Positions 34,613-43,208 of a stretch of DNA of 64,000 nt are shown one piece after another. The number at the start of each line of letters is the position of its first letter. The stretch's first letter is position 1. The translations under genes were made by a program, and so were the position numbers. The DNA is from Streptosporangium sp. NBC_01495. GTDB lineage: Bacteria > Actinomycetota > Actinomycetes > Streptosporangiales > Streptosporangiaceae. The stretch covers positions 9,486,001 to 9,550,000 of the forward strand of contig NZ_CP109430.1 of NCBI RefSeq assembly GCF_036250735.1. The letters are read 5' to 3'. Under the pieces are notes generated by a model. That model saw only the letters and a list, made by a program, of their open reading frames with translations. It had not been told where the DNA came from and searched no databases.

Positions 34613-35776
34613 CATCCAGCCGTTGCGGCGGAAGCCCCGGTAGAGCAGCGTGCAGGCGATGACCATCACGCCGATCACCAGCGGGTAGCCGAAGACGGAG
34701 TCGAGCTCGGGCATGTGCTCGAAGTTCATGCCGTAGATGCCGGCGATCATCGTGGGGACGGCCATGATGGCGACCCACGAGGAGATCTTCCGCATGTCCT
34801 CGTTGGCGAGCGCGTTGGAGCGGGCGAGCGCCGCCTGCAGTATGGAGTTGCAGAGCTCGTTGGACGACTCGACCTGCTCGCAGACGCGGGCCAGGTGGTC
34901 GACGACGTCGCGGAAGTACTCGCGCATCTCGGAGGGGATCATCCGGCGCTGGGCCAGCGTGGACATCGGCGACTGGAGCGGCATGACGGACCGCTTCATC
35001 TCGATCATCTCGCGCTTGAGGTTGTAGATCCGGCCGATGTCTCGGGCGCTGACGTCGGCGAAGACCATGGCCTCGACGTCCTCCAGCTCGGCCTGCATGC
35101 GGTCGGCCACGCTGAGGTACCTGTCGACGACGTGGTCGGCGATCGCGTGCAGCACGCCGGTGGGCCCCCGGTTGAGAAGCTTGGGCTTGTCCTCGAGGCG
35201 CGCGCGCACCTCCGAGAGGGGGCAGTGCCTGCCGTGGCGCACGGTCACCACGAAGTCGGGGCCGACGAACACCATGAGCTCACCGGTACCGATGATCTCG
35301 CTGGTGGCGGTCAGCACGTCGTGGTCGATGTAGGCGACGGTCTTCAGGACCACGAACACCGAGTCGCCGTAGCGCTCGACCTTGGGCCGCTGGTGAGCCT
35401 TGACGGCGTCCTCGACGGCGAGCGGGTGGAGGGCGAAGACCTCCGCGAGCCACTCGACCTCGGGGGCGTCGGGCTCGTGCAGGCCGACCCAGACGAAGGC
35501 GTTGCCCCCGCCGGAACCCTTGCCGGAGCCCCCGTCGGAGGCCGCGCCGGAGGCCGCCTCGTGGGCCGCGTTGTGGGCGCGGACGAGCTCCAGGGCGTCG
35601 GGGATGCCCAGGGCGTCGATCTTCTTGCCGCCGACGTAGGCGGCGTACTCGACGAGCGAGTCGCTCGGCGGGACGCAGACGCCGGTCATCCGCTCACGGA
35701 GCGAGACGGCGGACGTGTGCGCGGCACGGATCGTACGGGTGTGCTTGATACGGGGAAAAAGAAGCGAGGAGCGCAT
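34610..35776 (-). CDS. corA: CorA-family Mg2+/Co2+ channel, canonical GMN
   Basis: 388 residues. The pore signature is canonical (GIYGMNFEHMPEL), followed by the second helix LVIGVMVIACTLLYRGF and basic tail RRNGWM. HPLAVEDAVKAHQRPKVERY is the conserved cytoplasmic motif. The first ~110 residues form an extension with a Gly/Ser/Ala-rich stretch (GSGKGSGGGNAF). Predicted Mg2+ uptake. Preceded by a highly structured leader of three adjacent hairpins (35788-35924), so expression may be controlled in the 5' UTR. Second CorA in this window. Confidence 0.92.
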   Translation of the reverse strand: MRSSLLFPRIKHTRTIRAAHTSAVSLRERMTGVCVPPSDSLVEYAAYVGGKKIDALGIPDALELVRAHNAAHEAASGAASDGGSGKGSGGGNAFVWVGLHEPDAPEVEWLAEVFALHPLAVEDAVKAHQRPKVERYGDSVFVVLKTVAYIDHDVLTATSEIIGTGELMVFVGPDFVVTVRHGRHCPLSEVRARLEDKPKLLNRGPTGVLHAIADHVVDRYLSVADRMQAELEDVEAMVFADVSARDIGRIYNLKREMIEMKRSVMPLQSPMSTLAQRRMIPSEMREYFRDVVDHLARVCEQVESSNELCNSILQAALARSNALANEDMRKISSWVAIMAVPTMIAGIYGMNFEHMPELDSVFGYPLVIGVMVIACTLLYRGFRRNGWM

Positions 35777-35787
35777 GGCGAGCCTTT

Positions 35788-35924
35788 CCCGCCCAACCTG
35801 GCGGGATCCACACGCGATGCGATGTCACCCCCGGCGAAGGAGGTGATGCGTGTGGCGCCGGTCGGGCACCGAGATGGGGTGGTCGAGGGTGCGCACAGCA
35901 GGCGTGCGCGAGCACGTACTGCTG
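35788..35924 (-). ncRNA. Structured 5' leader of corA (riboswitch-like candidate, unclassified)
   Basis: Reading toward corA, three stems follow one another. Stem A (35896-35924): CAGCAG/CTGCTG enclosing CGTGC/GCACG with a 4-nt loop. Stem B (35808-35855): CCACACGC/GCGTGTGG enclosing TCACC/GGTGA. Stem C (35788-35805): CCCGCC/GGCGGG, two bases from B and close to the Shine-Dalgarno-like AAAGG. I could not match the M-box consensus. Short in-frame ORFs also overlap it. Confidence 0.4.
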
Positions 35925-36104
35925 GGATCGCCAGAGGACATCCCGAACCACCTCCAATCAGCAAGAGACACGCAAAGCCACCCAAAAGTTAACACGATTG
36001 AGGGGATGCCTCTCAGTTTACTCCCAGGTTCAACTGTTGATCATGCGCAACCAGACAAAATTCACACGGCCTTTACGGCACCTTCCCCGCTCGCAGGCCT
36101 TCGG

Positions 36105-36129
36105 GGTTGTCCACAGCCTGTGGACAACC
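36105..36129. promoter_or_regulatory. Inverted pair of perfect DnaA-box-like sequences upstream of purD
   Basis: A 25-bp palindrome with 12-bp perfect arms and one central base: TTGTCCACA (36107-36115) and TGTGGACAA (36119-36127). Each half equals the DnaA box preferred in high-GC actinobacteria. No dnaA, dnaN or box cluster is nearby, so this is not the origin. Confidence 0.6.
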
Positions 36130-36403
36130 GTGCGGATCCGGGACGAGGACGGGCCTCCCGGGGGCGTGGGCGCGAGGTAAAGCATGGCGCAGGCGGGCTG
36201 GGGAAGCCGCTGGCCCCGGGCCGGGAAAGCCGCCGAGGCCGCGGGGCCCGGGAAGCCGTCCGGGACCGCGAGATCCGTGGGTGAGGGGCGCGAGCCCGAG
36301 GAAGACGCCGGACCCGGGCCGGGAAAGCCGCCCTGGGCCGTGGGACCCGGGAGGCGGGCACGGGGCCCGAGAGGGATGCCGGGAGGACGATAGGCTCTGA
36401 CGA
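36130..36403. other. GC-rich repeat-bearing region upstream of purD
   Basis: About 270 bp rich in CCGGGCCGGGAAAGCCGCC-like direct repeats (for example near 36210-36260 and 36305-36345). No credible gene. It ends with the purD -10 box TAGGCT (36391-36396). Confidence 0.4.
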
Positions 36404-37636
36404 GTGCGCGTTCTTGTGATTGGATCCGGCGGGCGTGAGCATGCCCTGTGCCGGTCGCTGGCGGCGGACCCCCAGGTCACCGAGGTTCACTGTGCTCCCG
36501 GAAACGCGGGTGTCGCGCAGGTCGCGGCCCTGCACCCGGTGGTGCCCACCGACCCGGCCTCGGTCACCGAGCTGGCCCGGAGACTCGAGGCCGACCTGGT
36601 CGTGATCGGCCCCGAGGCGCCCCTGGTCGCCGGGGTCGCCGACGCCGTCAGGGAGGCGGGGATCCCGTGCTTCGGGCCCTCGCGGCAGGCGGCGCTGATC
36701 GAGGGCTCCAAGGCCTTCGCCAAGGACGTCATGGTCGCGGCGGGCGTTCCCACCGGGCGGTCGCACACCTGCGTCACGCCCGAGGAGGTCGCCGCCGCGC
36801 TCGACGAGTTCGGCACGCCGTACGTGGTCAAGGACGACGGCCTCGCCGCCGGCAAGGGCGTGGTGGTCACCGGCGACCGCGACGAGGCGCTCCGGCACGC
36901 CGCCGCCTGCGGGCGGGTCGTCATCGAGGAGTTCCTCGACGGCCCCGAGGTGTCGCTGTTCGCGCTCTGCGACGGCTCCACCGCCGTGCCGCTCCAGCCC
37001 GCCCAGGACCACAAGCGCGCCTACGACGACGACCAGGGTCCCAACACCGGCGGGATGGGCGCCTACACGCCGCTGCCGTGGGCGCCGGACGACCTCGCCG
37101 ACCAGGTGATGGCCGAGACCGTCATGCCGACCGTGACCGAGCTGGCCAGGCGCGGCACGCCGTACACGGGGGTGCTGTACGTGGGGCTCGCCCTCACGTC
37201 CAAGGGCCCGAAGGTGATCGAGTTCAACGCGAGGTTCGGCGACCCGGAGACCCAGGTCGTGCTGGACCGGCTGGAGACGCCCCTCGCGGCCCTGCTGCTC
37301 GCCTGTGCGAACGGGACGCTCGACCGGTTCGGACCGCTCTCCTACCGCGACGGCGCCGCGGTGACCGTGGTGATCGCCGCGGAGAACTACCCCGCGGAGC
37401 CGGTGAGGGGTGACGTGATCGAGGGGCTGTCCGACCCGGTCGAGGACGCCTACGTGCTGCACTCGGGCACCGCCCTCGACGGCGACCGGATCGTCTCCAA
37501 CGGGGGCCGGGTGCTCAGCGTGGTCGGTACGGGGCCCGACGTCCCCGCGGCGCGAGCGGCGGCCTACGAGGCCGTGGAGCGCATCCGGATGCGCGGCTCG
37601 CACCACCGCACCGACATCGCGGGCCGCGGCGCCTGA
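36404..37636 (+). CDS. purD: Phosphoribosylamine-glycine ligase
   Basis: 410 residues. VLVIGSGGREHALCRSL at the N-terminus, ATP-grasp residues KDDGLAAGKGVVV, QDHKRAYDDDQGPNTGGMGA and EFNARFGDPETQ are all present. Catalyses ATP-dependent joining of phosphoribosylamine and glycine in purine synthesis. GTG 36404 is seven bases after TAGGCT without a Shine-Dalgarno, hence probably leaderless. It is in the same region as purA but separately transcribed. Confidence 0.96.
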   Translation: MRVLVIGSGGREHALCRSLAADPQVTEVHCAPGNAGVAQVAALHPVVPTDPASVTELARRLEADLVVIGPEAPLVAGVADAVREAGIPCFGPSRQAALIEGSKAFAKDVMVAAGVPTGRSHTCVTPEEVAAALDEFGTPYVVKDDGLAAGKGVVVTGDRDEALRHAAACGRVVIEEFLDGPEVSLFALCDGSTAVPLQPAQDHKRAYDDDQGPNTGGMGAYTPLPWAPDDLADQVMAETVMPTVTELARRGTPYTGVLYVGLALTSKGPKVIEFNARFGDPETQVVLDRLETPLAALLLACANGTLDRFGPLSYRDGAAVTVVIAAENYPAEPVRGDVIEGLSDPVEDAYVLHSGTALDGDRIVSNGGRVLSVVGTGPDVPAARAAAYEAVERIRMRGSHHRTDIAGRGA

Positions 37637-37732
37637 ACCCCGGTTCCCCGGGAGGCGTAGCGCTTGATCGACATGTCGCGATAAGCCTGGGACAGTCACG
37701 TGCCCGTCCCAGGCCGCTCCCCCGGAGGAACG

Positions 37733-38767
37733 ATGTCGCTTGACCCCGCGATGCCCCCCGAGCGGATCGGCGACACCGGCGTGCTGCGCTGGCCCGGCAC
37801 CTGGCGGGTGTACGTGGCCACCCGGAGCGAGGAGATCAGGGCCGACGCCGAGCGGGCCCTGACGATGCGCGACGAGGCGGGCCAGCTGGTCTCGGTGGGC
37901 GAGGGCATCGGCACGCACCTGGCCCGCGCGGAGACGTACGCGCGCAGCAGGCACGGCGTGCGGCGCTGGCTGACCGGCCAGGCCATCGAGGGCGCCTGGT
38001 CCAACGTCAACAGCGCGACCGTGATGCTGTACGGCGTGCTGCCGACGGCGGAGCTGTGCGGGCGGGGCCCTGAGGTGGCGGCGATCGGCCGGGCCTACCT
38101 GCCCGGCGACGACCCCCGGCTGGTCCACCTCCAGGCCAGGCTGGCCGCGGGGGACCTGACGGAGAACGACAGGCCGCTGATGCAGTCGGTGCTGCGGGCG
38201 GCGTACACCGCGCAGGCGATGGAGACCGGGCGGGTCCGCAGCTTCCGCAACCTGCTGCTCGGCGGGGTGGTCATGCTGACCCTGATCGTGCTGGGCGTGG
38301 TGGTCATCGGCGCGATCTGGCCGAACGCCATCCCGATGTGCGGCAATCAGTCGGTGATCCCCACCCAGGGGCTGATGCCCGCCCAGATCTGCCCGACGGG
38401 CGGCCTGCGGCCCGGCCACGGCGACGTCCCCCTCGTGGCCCTGATCGGCATGCTGGGCGCGGCGCTGTCCACCGCGGCCTCGCTGTCGACCCGCTCGGAG
38501 CTGTCCACCCGCTACTCGCTGGCGGTCGTCCAGAACCTTCTCAAGGCGCCCGCGGGGGTGGCCACCTCGGTACTGGGGCTGCTGATCCTGAACTCGGGCT
38601 TCGTGCCCGGCTTCGCGGGGCTCGGCTCGCAGCCCGCGATCCTGGTCTGGGCGATGGCGTTCGGGTACGGCCAGCAGGTCGTCACCCGCTTCGTCGACCA
38701 GCGGGCCGACACCCTCCTGTCGGCCGCCTCACCGCTCACCACCGCGGGCGGCGCGAAGCACGGGTAA
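37733..38767 (+). CDS. Multi-helix membrane protein of unknown function
   Basis: 344 residues from ATG 37733 with GGAGGAACG upstream. A ~180-residue cytoplasmic N-terminal region (GTWRVYVATRSEEIRADAER, RSRHGVRRWLTGQAIEGAWS) precedes four hydrophobic segments: VMLTLIVLGVVVIGAI, LVALIGMLGAALSTAA, a third near VATSVLGLLILNSGF and a fourth near AILVWAMAFGYGQQ. It ends near a VDQRAD motif. I do not recognise the family with confidence; similar proteins are annotated as hypothetical in actinobacteria. Confidence 0.8.
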   Translation: MSLDPAMPPERIGDTGVLRWPGTWRVYVATRSEEIRADAERALTMRDEAGQLVSVGEGIGTHLARAETYARSRHGVRRWLTGQAIEGAWSNVNSATVMLYGVLPTAELCGRGPEVAAIGRAYLPGDDPRLVHLQARLAAGDLTENDRPLMQSVLRAAYTAQAMETGRVRSFRNLLLGGVVMLTLIVLGVVVIGAIWPNAIPMCGNQSVIPTQGLMPAQICPTGGLRPGHGDVPLVALIGMLGAALSTAASLSTRSELSTRYSLAVVQNLLKAPAGVATSVLGLLILNSGFVPGFAGLGSQPAILVWAMAFGYGQQVVTRFVDQRADTLLSAASPLTTAGGAKHG

Positions 38768-39065
38768 CGCCCGCGGCGCCGCCTCCGTATCCCACGGCCG
38801 ACCATGAGATGATCTTCCGCACGACCCGGTTGTGAGCGGTGCCGGGACACATGGCCGAGGGGGCGCGGAGACACCGGGGAACACAGGCCGGACGGGCCTC
38901 CGACGCCCGTCGCCGCCGGGGCCGATGATTACCGGCCCTCCGAGGGGTAGTTCCCCCCTGAAGTGGCCGGTTCAGGGGCATCTAACGGCTACTGTTGGCC
39001 GGATAAACCTCGGCTGCCGCCCCGCGCCACACGAATCACCCAAACCACTTCAAGGAGCATGACGC
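38768..39065. other. 298-bp region upstream of murA, no gene recognised
   Basis: No credible ORF or RNA gene. A promoter for murA probably lies near 38995-39010 (GGATAAAC as a -10-like box). AAGGAGC precedes the murA ATG. Confidence 0.4.
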
Positions 39066-40334
39066 ATGGTCCGTTACCGCGTGCGCGGTGGCAACCCACT
39101 TCGTGGAACCGCCTTCATCCAGGGTGCCAAGAACGCCGTGCTGCCCATGATCGGCGCGGCGCTGCTGGCGTCCAGAGGCCGTACGGTCCTGCGCAACGTC
39201 CCCATCATCGAGGACGTCCGCCGCGCGGTCGAGCTGGCCCAGACGGTCGGCGCCACGGTCGAGCTCCACGAGGCGGAACGCACGCTGGTGATCGACGCCT
39301 CGACGCTCAGCAGCCCGGTCCTGCCCGCCGAGATCGCCCGCCGCTTCCGCGGTTCGGTGCTGTTCGTGCCCGCCCTGCTGCACCGCCTCGGTGAGGCGAT
39401 CATCGAGGGCGTGGGCGGCTGCAACCTGGGCAGCCGCAACCTCGACTTCCACTACCTGGGCTACAAGCGCCTGGGCGCGATCGTGGACGAGGGCGACTCG
39501 GTCATCCACGTCAAGTCGGCGGGTCTCACCGGCGCCACCCTGTACCTGGACACCCCCTCGCACACCGGTACCGAGAACCTGATCATGGCCGCCGCCCTCG
39601 GGCGCGGCACCACCGTGATCGAGAACGCGGCGCTGGAGCCCGAGGTCCTCGACGTGATCGAGATGCTGACCCGGATGGGCGCGAAGATCAGCGGCGGCGG
39701 CACGGGGTTCATCACCGTGGAGGGCGTGGAGGAGCTCCAGGCCGTCGAGCACACCGTGATGCCGGACCGCCTCGACGCGGGCGTGTTCGCCATGGCCGCC
39801 GCCGTCACCGGCGGCGAGGTCAACCTGGTCGGCGCCGACCTGGACCATCTCGGCGTGGTCCGCTACAAGCTGGAGCAGATGGGGGTGGAGTTCGCCGACC
39901 ACGGCGCGGTGCTCCACGTGCGCAGGGACCGCCCGCTGCGCCCGATCAACGTGATCACCGACACCTACCCCGGCTTCGCCACGGACCTGCAGTCGCCGAT
40001 CATGACGGTCGCGTGCCTCGCCGACGGTGCCAGTTACATTCATGAACGCATCTTCGACGGGCGTTTCGCTCTGGCCTCAGAACTGAACAAGATGGGCGCC
40101 GATATTGAAGTGAAAGAGAACAGTGCCGTCGTTCGCGGCGCCACTCCGCTCACCGGGACAGAGGTGACCGCTCACGATCTGCGCTCGGGAATCGCGCTCG
40201 TGCTCGCGGGTCTGGCCGCCGAGGGGGAGACCGTGATCGGATCGGGATATCTCATCGACCGCGGGCACTCTTATCTGGCCGAGCGTATGCAGGCCCTGGG
40301 GGCCGACGTGCGGCGAGAGATTTCAGCTTCATAA
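39066..40334 (+). CDS. murA: UDP-N-acetylglucosamine 1-carboxyvinyltransferase (MurA-type), atypical active-site loop
   Basis: 422 residues. Substrate residues Lys22-Asn23 in QGAKNAVLP and the PEP-reactive Cys119 are conserved. The active-site loop, however, reads GGCNLGSRNLDFHYLGYKRL where the family usually has GGCxIGxRPxDxH; the Arg-Pro is Arg-Asn here. Catalyses enolpyruvyl transfer from PEP to UDP-GlcNAc, the first step of peptidoglycan precursor synthesis. Actinobacteria often have two MurA-like proteins, and this could be the second, divergent type. The gene is followed by a hairpin and a transcriptional regulator. Confidence 0.88.
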   Translation: MVRYRVRGGNPLRGTAFIQGAKNAVLPMIGAALLASRGRTVLRNVPIIEDVRRAVELAQTVGATVELHEAERTLVIDASTLSSPVLPAEIARRFRGSVLFVPALLHRLGEAIIEGVGGCNLGSRNLDFHYLGYKRLGAIVDEGDSVIHVKSAGLTGATLYLDTPSHTGTENLIMAAALGRGTTVIENAALEPEVLDVIEMLTRMGAKISGGGTGFITVEGVEELQAVEHTVMPDRLDAGVFAMAAAVTGGEVNLVGADLDHLGVVRYKLEQMGVEFADHGAVLHVRRDRPLRPINVITDTYPGFATDLQSPIMTVACLADGASYIHERIFDGRFALASELNKMGADIEVKENSAVVRGATPLTGTEVTAHDLRSGIALVLAGLAAEGETVIGSGYLIDRGHSYLAERMQALGADVRREISAS

Positions 40335-40337
40335 TCA

Positions 40338-40363
40338 GCGGGTTTGAGACGCTCAAAAACCGC
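40338..40363 (+). terminator. murA terminator hairpin
   Basis: TTTGAG (40343-40348) pairs with CTCAAA (40352-40357), with an outer GCGG/CCGC stem and a two-base A bulge. It starts five bases after the murA stop codon. Confidence 0.5.
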
Positions 40364-40496
40364 TCTGACCTGTGTAAACGGTGCTAGTCATGGCTTTAAC
40401 CCGGAAGTGGCTTCCGGAATTGGCCGCAAATCGGGCGTGACATTACGGCCCTCGCAAGCGATCGTTCCAAAAGAGAGCCGAAAACAAACGGACGGC

Positions 40497-41849
40497 ATGA
40501 TGGGACGAACATTGGTCGAGCGGGCCGAAGAAGCGCCACGAGTGTCACGCCCGGGTGCCATGACACCGGACCTCACTATCGGTGTGGTGGGCCCCCATGA
40601 CCTCGTCGAACGGGTGATGTTGATGGGGCATGCGGCCGCCCCGTTACCCTGCCGCCTGGTGGCGGCGGCATACCGAGACGAGCAGGAGGCCGCCGACAAG
40701 GTCACCCGCCTGGGAGCCGGGGTGGACGCATGCCTGTTCGCCAGCCCGGTCCCCTACGATCTGGCCCGGCGATCGGGGGTGCTGACGATGCCCGCGACGT
40801 ATGTCCAGCTCGGCGGCGCCGCACTGATCGCCGCGCTGGCGAGGGCCGCGCTGGACGAGCGGATAGACCCGCGCAGGGTCAGCATCGACGTCCTGGGCAG
40901 AGCAGAGGTCGAGGAGGCGTACAACGATCTGAGCCTTCCCTCAGGGGATGTGCAGAGCCGCGACGAACCGGGCGCCACCGGTACGATCGCGGCCTTCCAT
41001 GAACGCCTCGCCCGCCAGGGCAGCACGAGCGGGGCGCTCACCTGCCTGCCCGCGGTCGCCGATCGCCTTCAGACGGCGGGGGTGCCCGTGGTCAGGATCC
41101 GCCCCACCTCCGCCGCGGTGCGCACGGCGCTGCACACCGCGGCCCTGCTGGGCGCACACCACAGGCTGGAGGAGTCGCAGCTCACCGTGGTCCTGGTGGA
41201 GGTGCCCACGCTGCGCGAGCCGGTTCGCCGGGCCGCGCCACGCTACTGGCGCGACGAGCTCCGGCTGTCCCTGCACCGGTTACTGGTGCAGGAGGCGAAC
41301 CGGATCAACGCGTCGGTCACCGCGGTCGACGACCACAGCTACATGGTCACCGCGACCCGCGGCTCGGTGGCCGCGGCCACCGAGGGCTTCCGGGTCCTGC
41401 CGTTCGCCGCGCGGGTCCGCGACGAGCTGGGCCTGGCGGTCGAGGTGGGCGTCGGCATGGGCCGTACCACCCACGACGCCGAGTCGCACGCCAGGGCCGC
41501 GCTGGCGCGCACACAGGCGGGCAAGCAGGCCCAGGGCTTCGCGGTCGACCGTGAGGGCAGGGCGCTGATCCCGGCCCCCAGGATGCCCCCTCAGGGCGCC
41601 GGACCGCTGAAGCCGAAGGGTGTGGAGGTCCTGGCCCGGCTGGCGGCCAAACTGGAGGGTGGGGACACGGTGGTGGACGCGGAGGGCGCGGGCAAGATGC
41701 TCGGCGTCACCCCGCGTACGGCACGGCGGTTGCTGCGCACGCTGGTAGACGAGGGACTCGCGTGGCCGCTTCCGCCGAACCGGACGCCGCAGCCGGGGCG
41801 TCCCCGGCAGTTGTACCGGCTGATCGTGGAGAAGCTCGGCGCCCGCTGA
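40497..41849 (+). CDS. Putative ligand-sensing transcriptional regulator: sensor, GGDEF-like fold, winged helix
   Basis: About 450 residues from ATG 40497; the frame opens at 40344, and ATG 40560 is a third possibility. The N-terminal half resembles a ligand-binding Rossmann sensor (LTIGVVGPHDLVERVMLMG). A middle region (~290-390; INASVTAVDDHSYMVTATRG, LGLAVEVGVGMGRT, HARAALARTQAG) has the layout of GGDEF/nucleotide-cyclase-like folds without a GGDEF motif. A C-terminal winged helix carries LGVTPRTARRLLRTLVDEGL. Similar proteins lie beside murA-like genes in other actinobacteria, to my recollection. Cytoplasmic. The 14-bp repeat array begins ~100 bp downstream. Confidence 0.65.
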   Translation: MMGRTLVERAEEAPRVSRPGAMTPDLTIGVVGPHDLVERVMLMGHAAAPLPCRLVAAAYRDEQEAADKVTRLGAGVDACLFASPVPYDLARRSGVLTMPATYVQLGGAALIAALARAALDERIDPRRVSIDVLGRAEVEEAYNDLSLPSGDVQSRDEPGATGTIAAFHERLARQGSTSGALTCLPAVADRLQTAGVPVVRIRPTSAAVRTALHTAALLGAHHRLEESQLTVVLVEVPTLREPVRRAAPRYWRDELRLSLHRLLVQEANRINASVTAVDDHSYMVTATRGSVAAATEGFRVLPFAARVRDELGLAVEVGVGMGRTTHDAESHARAALARTQAGKQAQGFAVDREGRALIPAPRMPPQGAGPLKPKGVEVLARLAAKLEGGDTVVDAEGAGKMLGVTPRTARRLLRTLVDEGLAWPLPPNRTPQPGRPRQLYRLIVEKLGAR

Positions 41850-41946
41850 GCCCTCCGCCGATCTGGAGGCTTCCGCCGCACCCGGGCGGCGGAACCTCCC
41901 AGGTCACGGCACGCCGATCCCGGCGTGGCGTGACCTGGCGGCGCCC

Positions 41947-42100
41947 GGCGCGCCCGTCGCGGCGTGTTCACCGCGGCCTGTTCACCACGGCCCGTTCCTC
42001 CGGGCGTGTTCACTGCGGTTTGTTCATTCCGGCCTGTTTGTTTTGGCCTGTTCACGGCATCCTGTTCATTCCGGCCCGGTCATTACGGCCCGCCCGTCCC
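41947..42100. repeat. 14-bp tandem repeat, eleven copies (iteron-like)
   Basis: Consecutive units start every 14 bp: 41947, 41961, 41975, 41989, 42003, 42017, 42031, 42045, 42059, 42073 and 42087. Consensus GGCCTGTTCACNNC; the core TGTTCA is kept in most central copies and erodes at both ends. Noncoding: 14 is not a multiple of three and all frames are broken. Confidence 0.9.
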
Positions 42101-42253
42101 GATACGGCGAGGCCCCCGGCCGCGATCCCCACGGCGCGATCCGCCGGGGGCGGTGTCACGGAGCACCCTCCCGGGTCACACTCCGCCTCGCCGCATCTCA
42201 AGGGCCGAAACCCGCGAGCGTAATGTCGGTTTCGGCCGCTATTGTCATGAGCT

Positions 42254-43195
42254 ATGCGCCAAGACAGTCCTGACAGCCGCAAAGCGCTCCTCGTCTGGGG
42301 GGCGCTGGCGATCGTGTACGTGGTGTGGGGTTCCACGTACCTGGCGATCATGATCACGATCGAGACGATCCCGCCGCTGCTCAGCGGGGCTGTCCGCTTC
42401 GTCACGGCCGCGCTCGTCCTGGGTGTCGCGGTGTGGCTGCTGAAGGGCCGGAGCGCCTTCCGGATGACCTGGAGGGAGGCGGGCGGGGCGGCCCTGGTCG
42501 GCCTGCTGCTGCTGAACGGCGGCAACGGCATGGTCGCCGTGGCCGAGCAGCACATCTCCAGCGGCGTAGCGGCGCTGCTGGTGGCTTCGACACCGCTCTG
42601 GCTGGTCGTCTTCAGGATCCTGTTCAGGGACCGGCCGCAGGTGCTGACGCTCGTGGGGGTGCTCATCGGGTTCGGCGGCGTGGCGGTGCTGTCGCTGAGC
42701 GGCGGGAGCGACGTGGCCGACGGCTCCGGAATCGTGATCATCCTGCTGGCGTCGCTGTCGTGGGCGGCCGGCTCGTTCCTGGCGTCCCGCATCCCGATGC
42801 CCGCGAACCCCTTCTCCGCGAGCACTGTGGAGATGGCGGCGGGCGGCGTCGGACTCGCCCTGACCGCCGCCGTGATGGGCGAGCGCCTCGACGTCGCCGC
42901 GGTCTCCACGCGGTCGTGGACCGCGCTGGTCTACCTGATCATGATCGGGTCGCTGATCGGCTTCACCGCGTACGCGTGGCTGCTCGGCAACGCCCCGATC
43001 TCGCTGGTGTCCACCTACGCCTACGTCAATCCGGTCGTGGCGGTCGTGCTGGGCGCCCTCGTGCTGAGCGAGCCGGTCACCGGCTCGATGGTCGCGGCCG
43101 GCGTGGTGATCGTCATCGGTGTGGCCCTGGTGGTCTCCACGGAACGGCGCAGGAGGCCGGAGCCCGTACCGGAGCCGGAACCCGCGCCCGCGTAG
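42254..43195 (+). CDS. EamA/DMT-superfamily transporter (10 helices)
   Basis: 313 residues with ten hydrophobic segments in two EamA halves. The N-terminal motif VWGSTYLAIMITIETIPP and the late AYVNPVVAVVLGALVLSEP are characteristic of the drug/metabolite exporter family. Likely exports an amino acid, nucleoside or other metabolite; the substrate cannot be told. ATG 42254 follows a -10-like TATTGT by eight bases. Convergent with the HisC-like gene across a repeat-rich gap. Confidence 0.9.
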   Translation: MRQDSPDSRKALLVWGALAIVYVVWGSTYLAIMITIETIPPLLSGAVRFVTAALVLGVAVWLLKGRSAFRMTWREAGGAALVGLLLLNGGNGMVAVAEQHISSGVAALLVASTPLWLVVFRILFRDRPQVLTLVGVLIGFGGVAVLSLSGGSDVADGSGIVIILLASLSWAAGSFLASRIPMPANPFSASTVEMAAGGVGLALTAAVMGERLDVAAVSTRSWTALVYLIMIGSLIGFTAYAWLLGNAPISLVSTYAYVNPVVAVVLGALVLSEPVTGSMVAAGVVIVIGVALVVSTERRRRPEPVPEPEPAPA

Positions 43196-43208
43196 GCCGC
43201 GGGCACCC

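Noticed and set aside
35694-35957. Small protein or peptide gene in the corA leader
   Set aside because: Overlapping frames exist, but none combines a good ribosome site with protein-like composition; the region is better explained as structured leader.
36105-36129. Chromosomal replication origin
   Set aside because: Only two DnaA boxes; no dnaA, dnaN, gyrase genes or box cluster.
36062-38419. Long reverse frame across purD
   Set aside because: Antisense shadow of purD and the next gene, with Arg/His/Pro-rich nonsense composition.
41947-42100. CRISPR array
   Set aside because: Units are 14 bp and contiguous with no spacers; no cas genes nearby.
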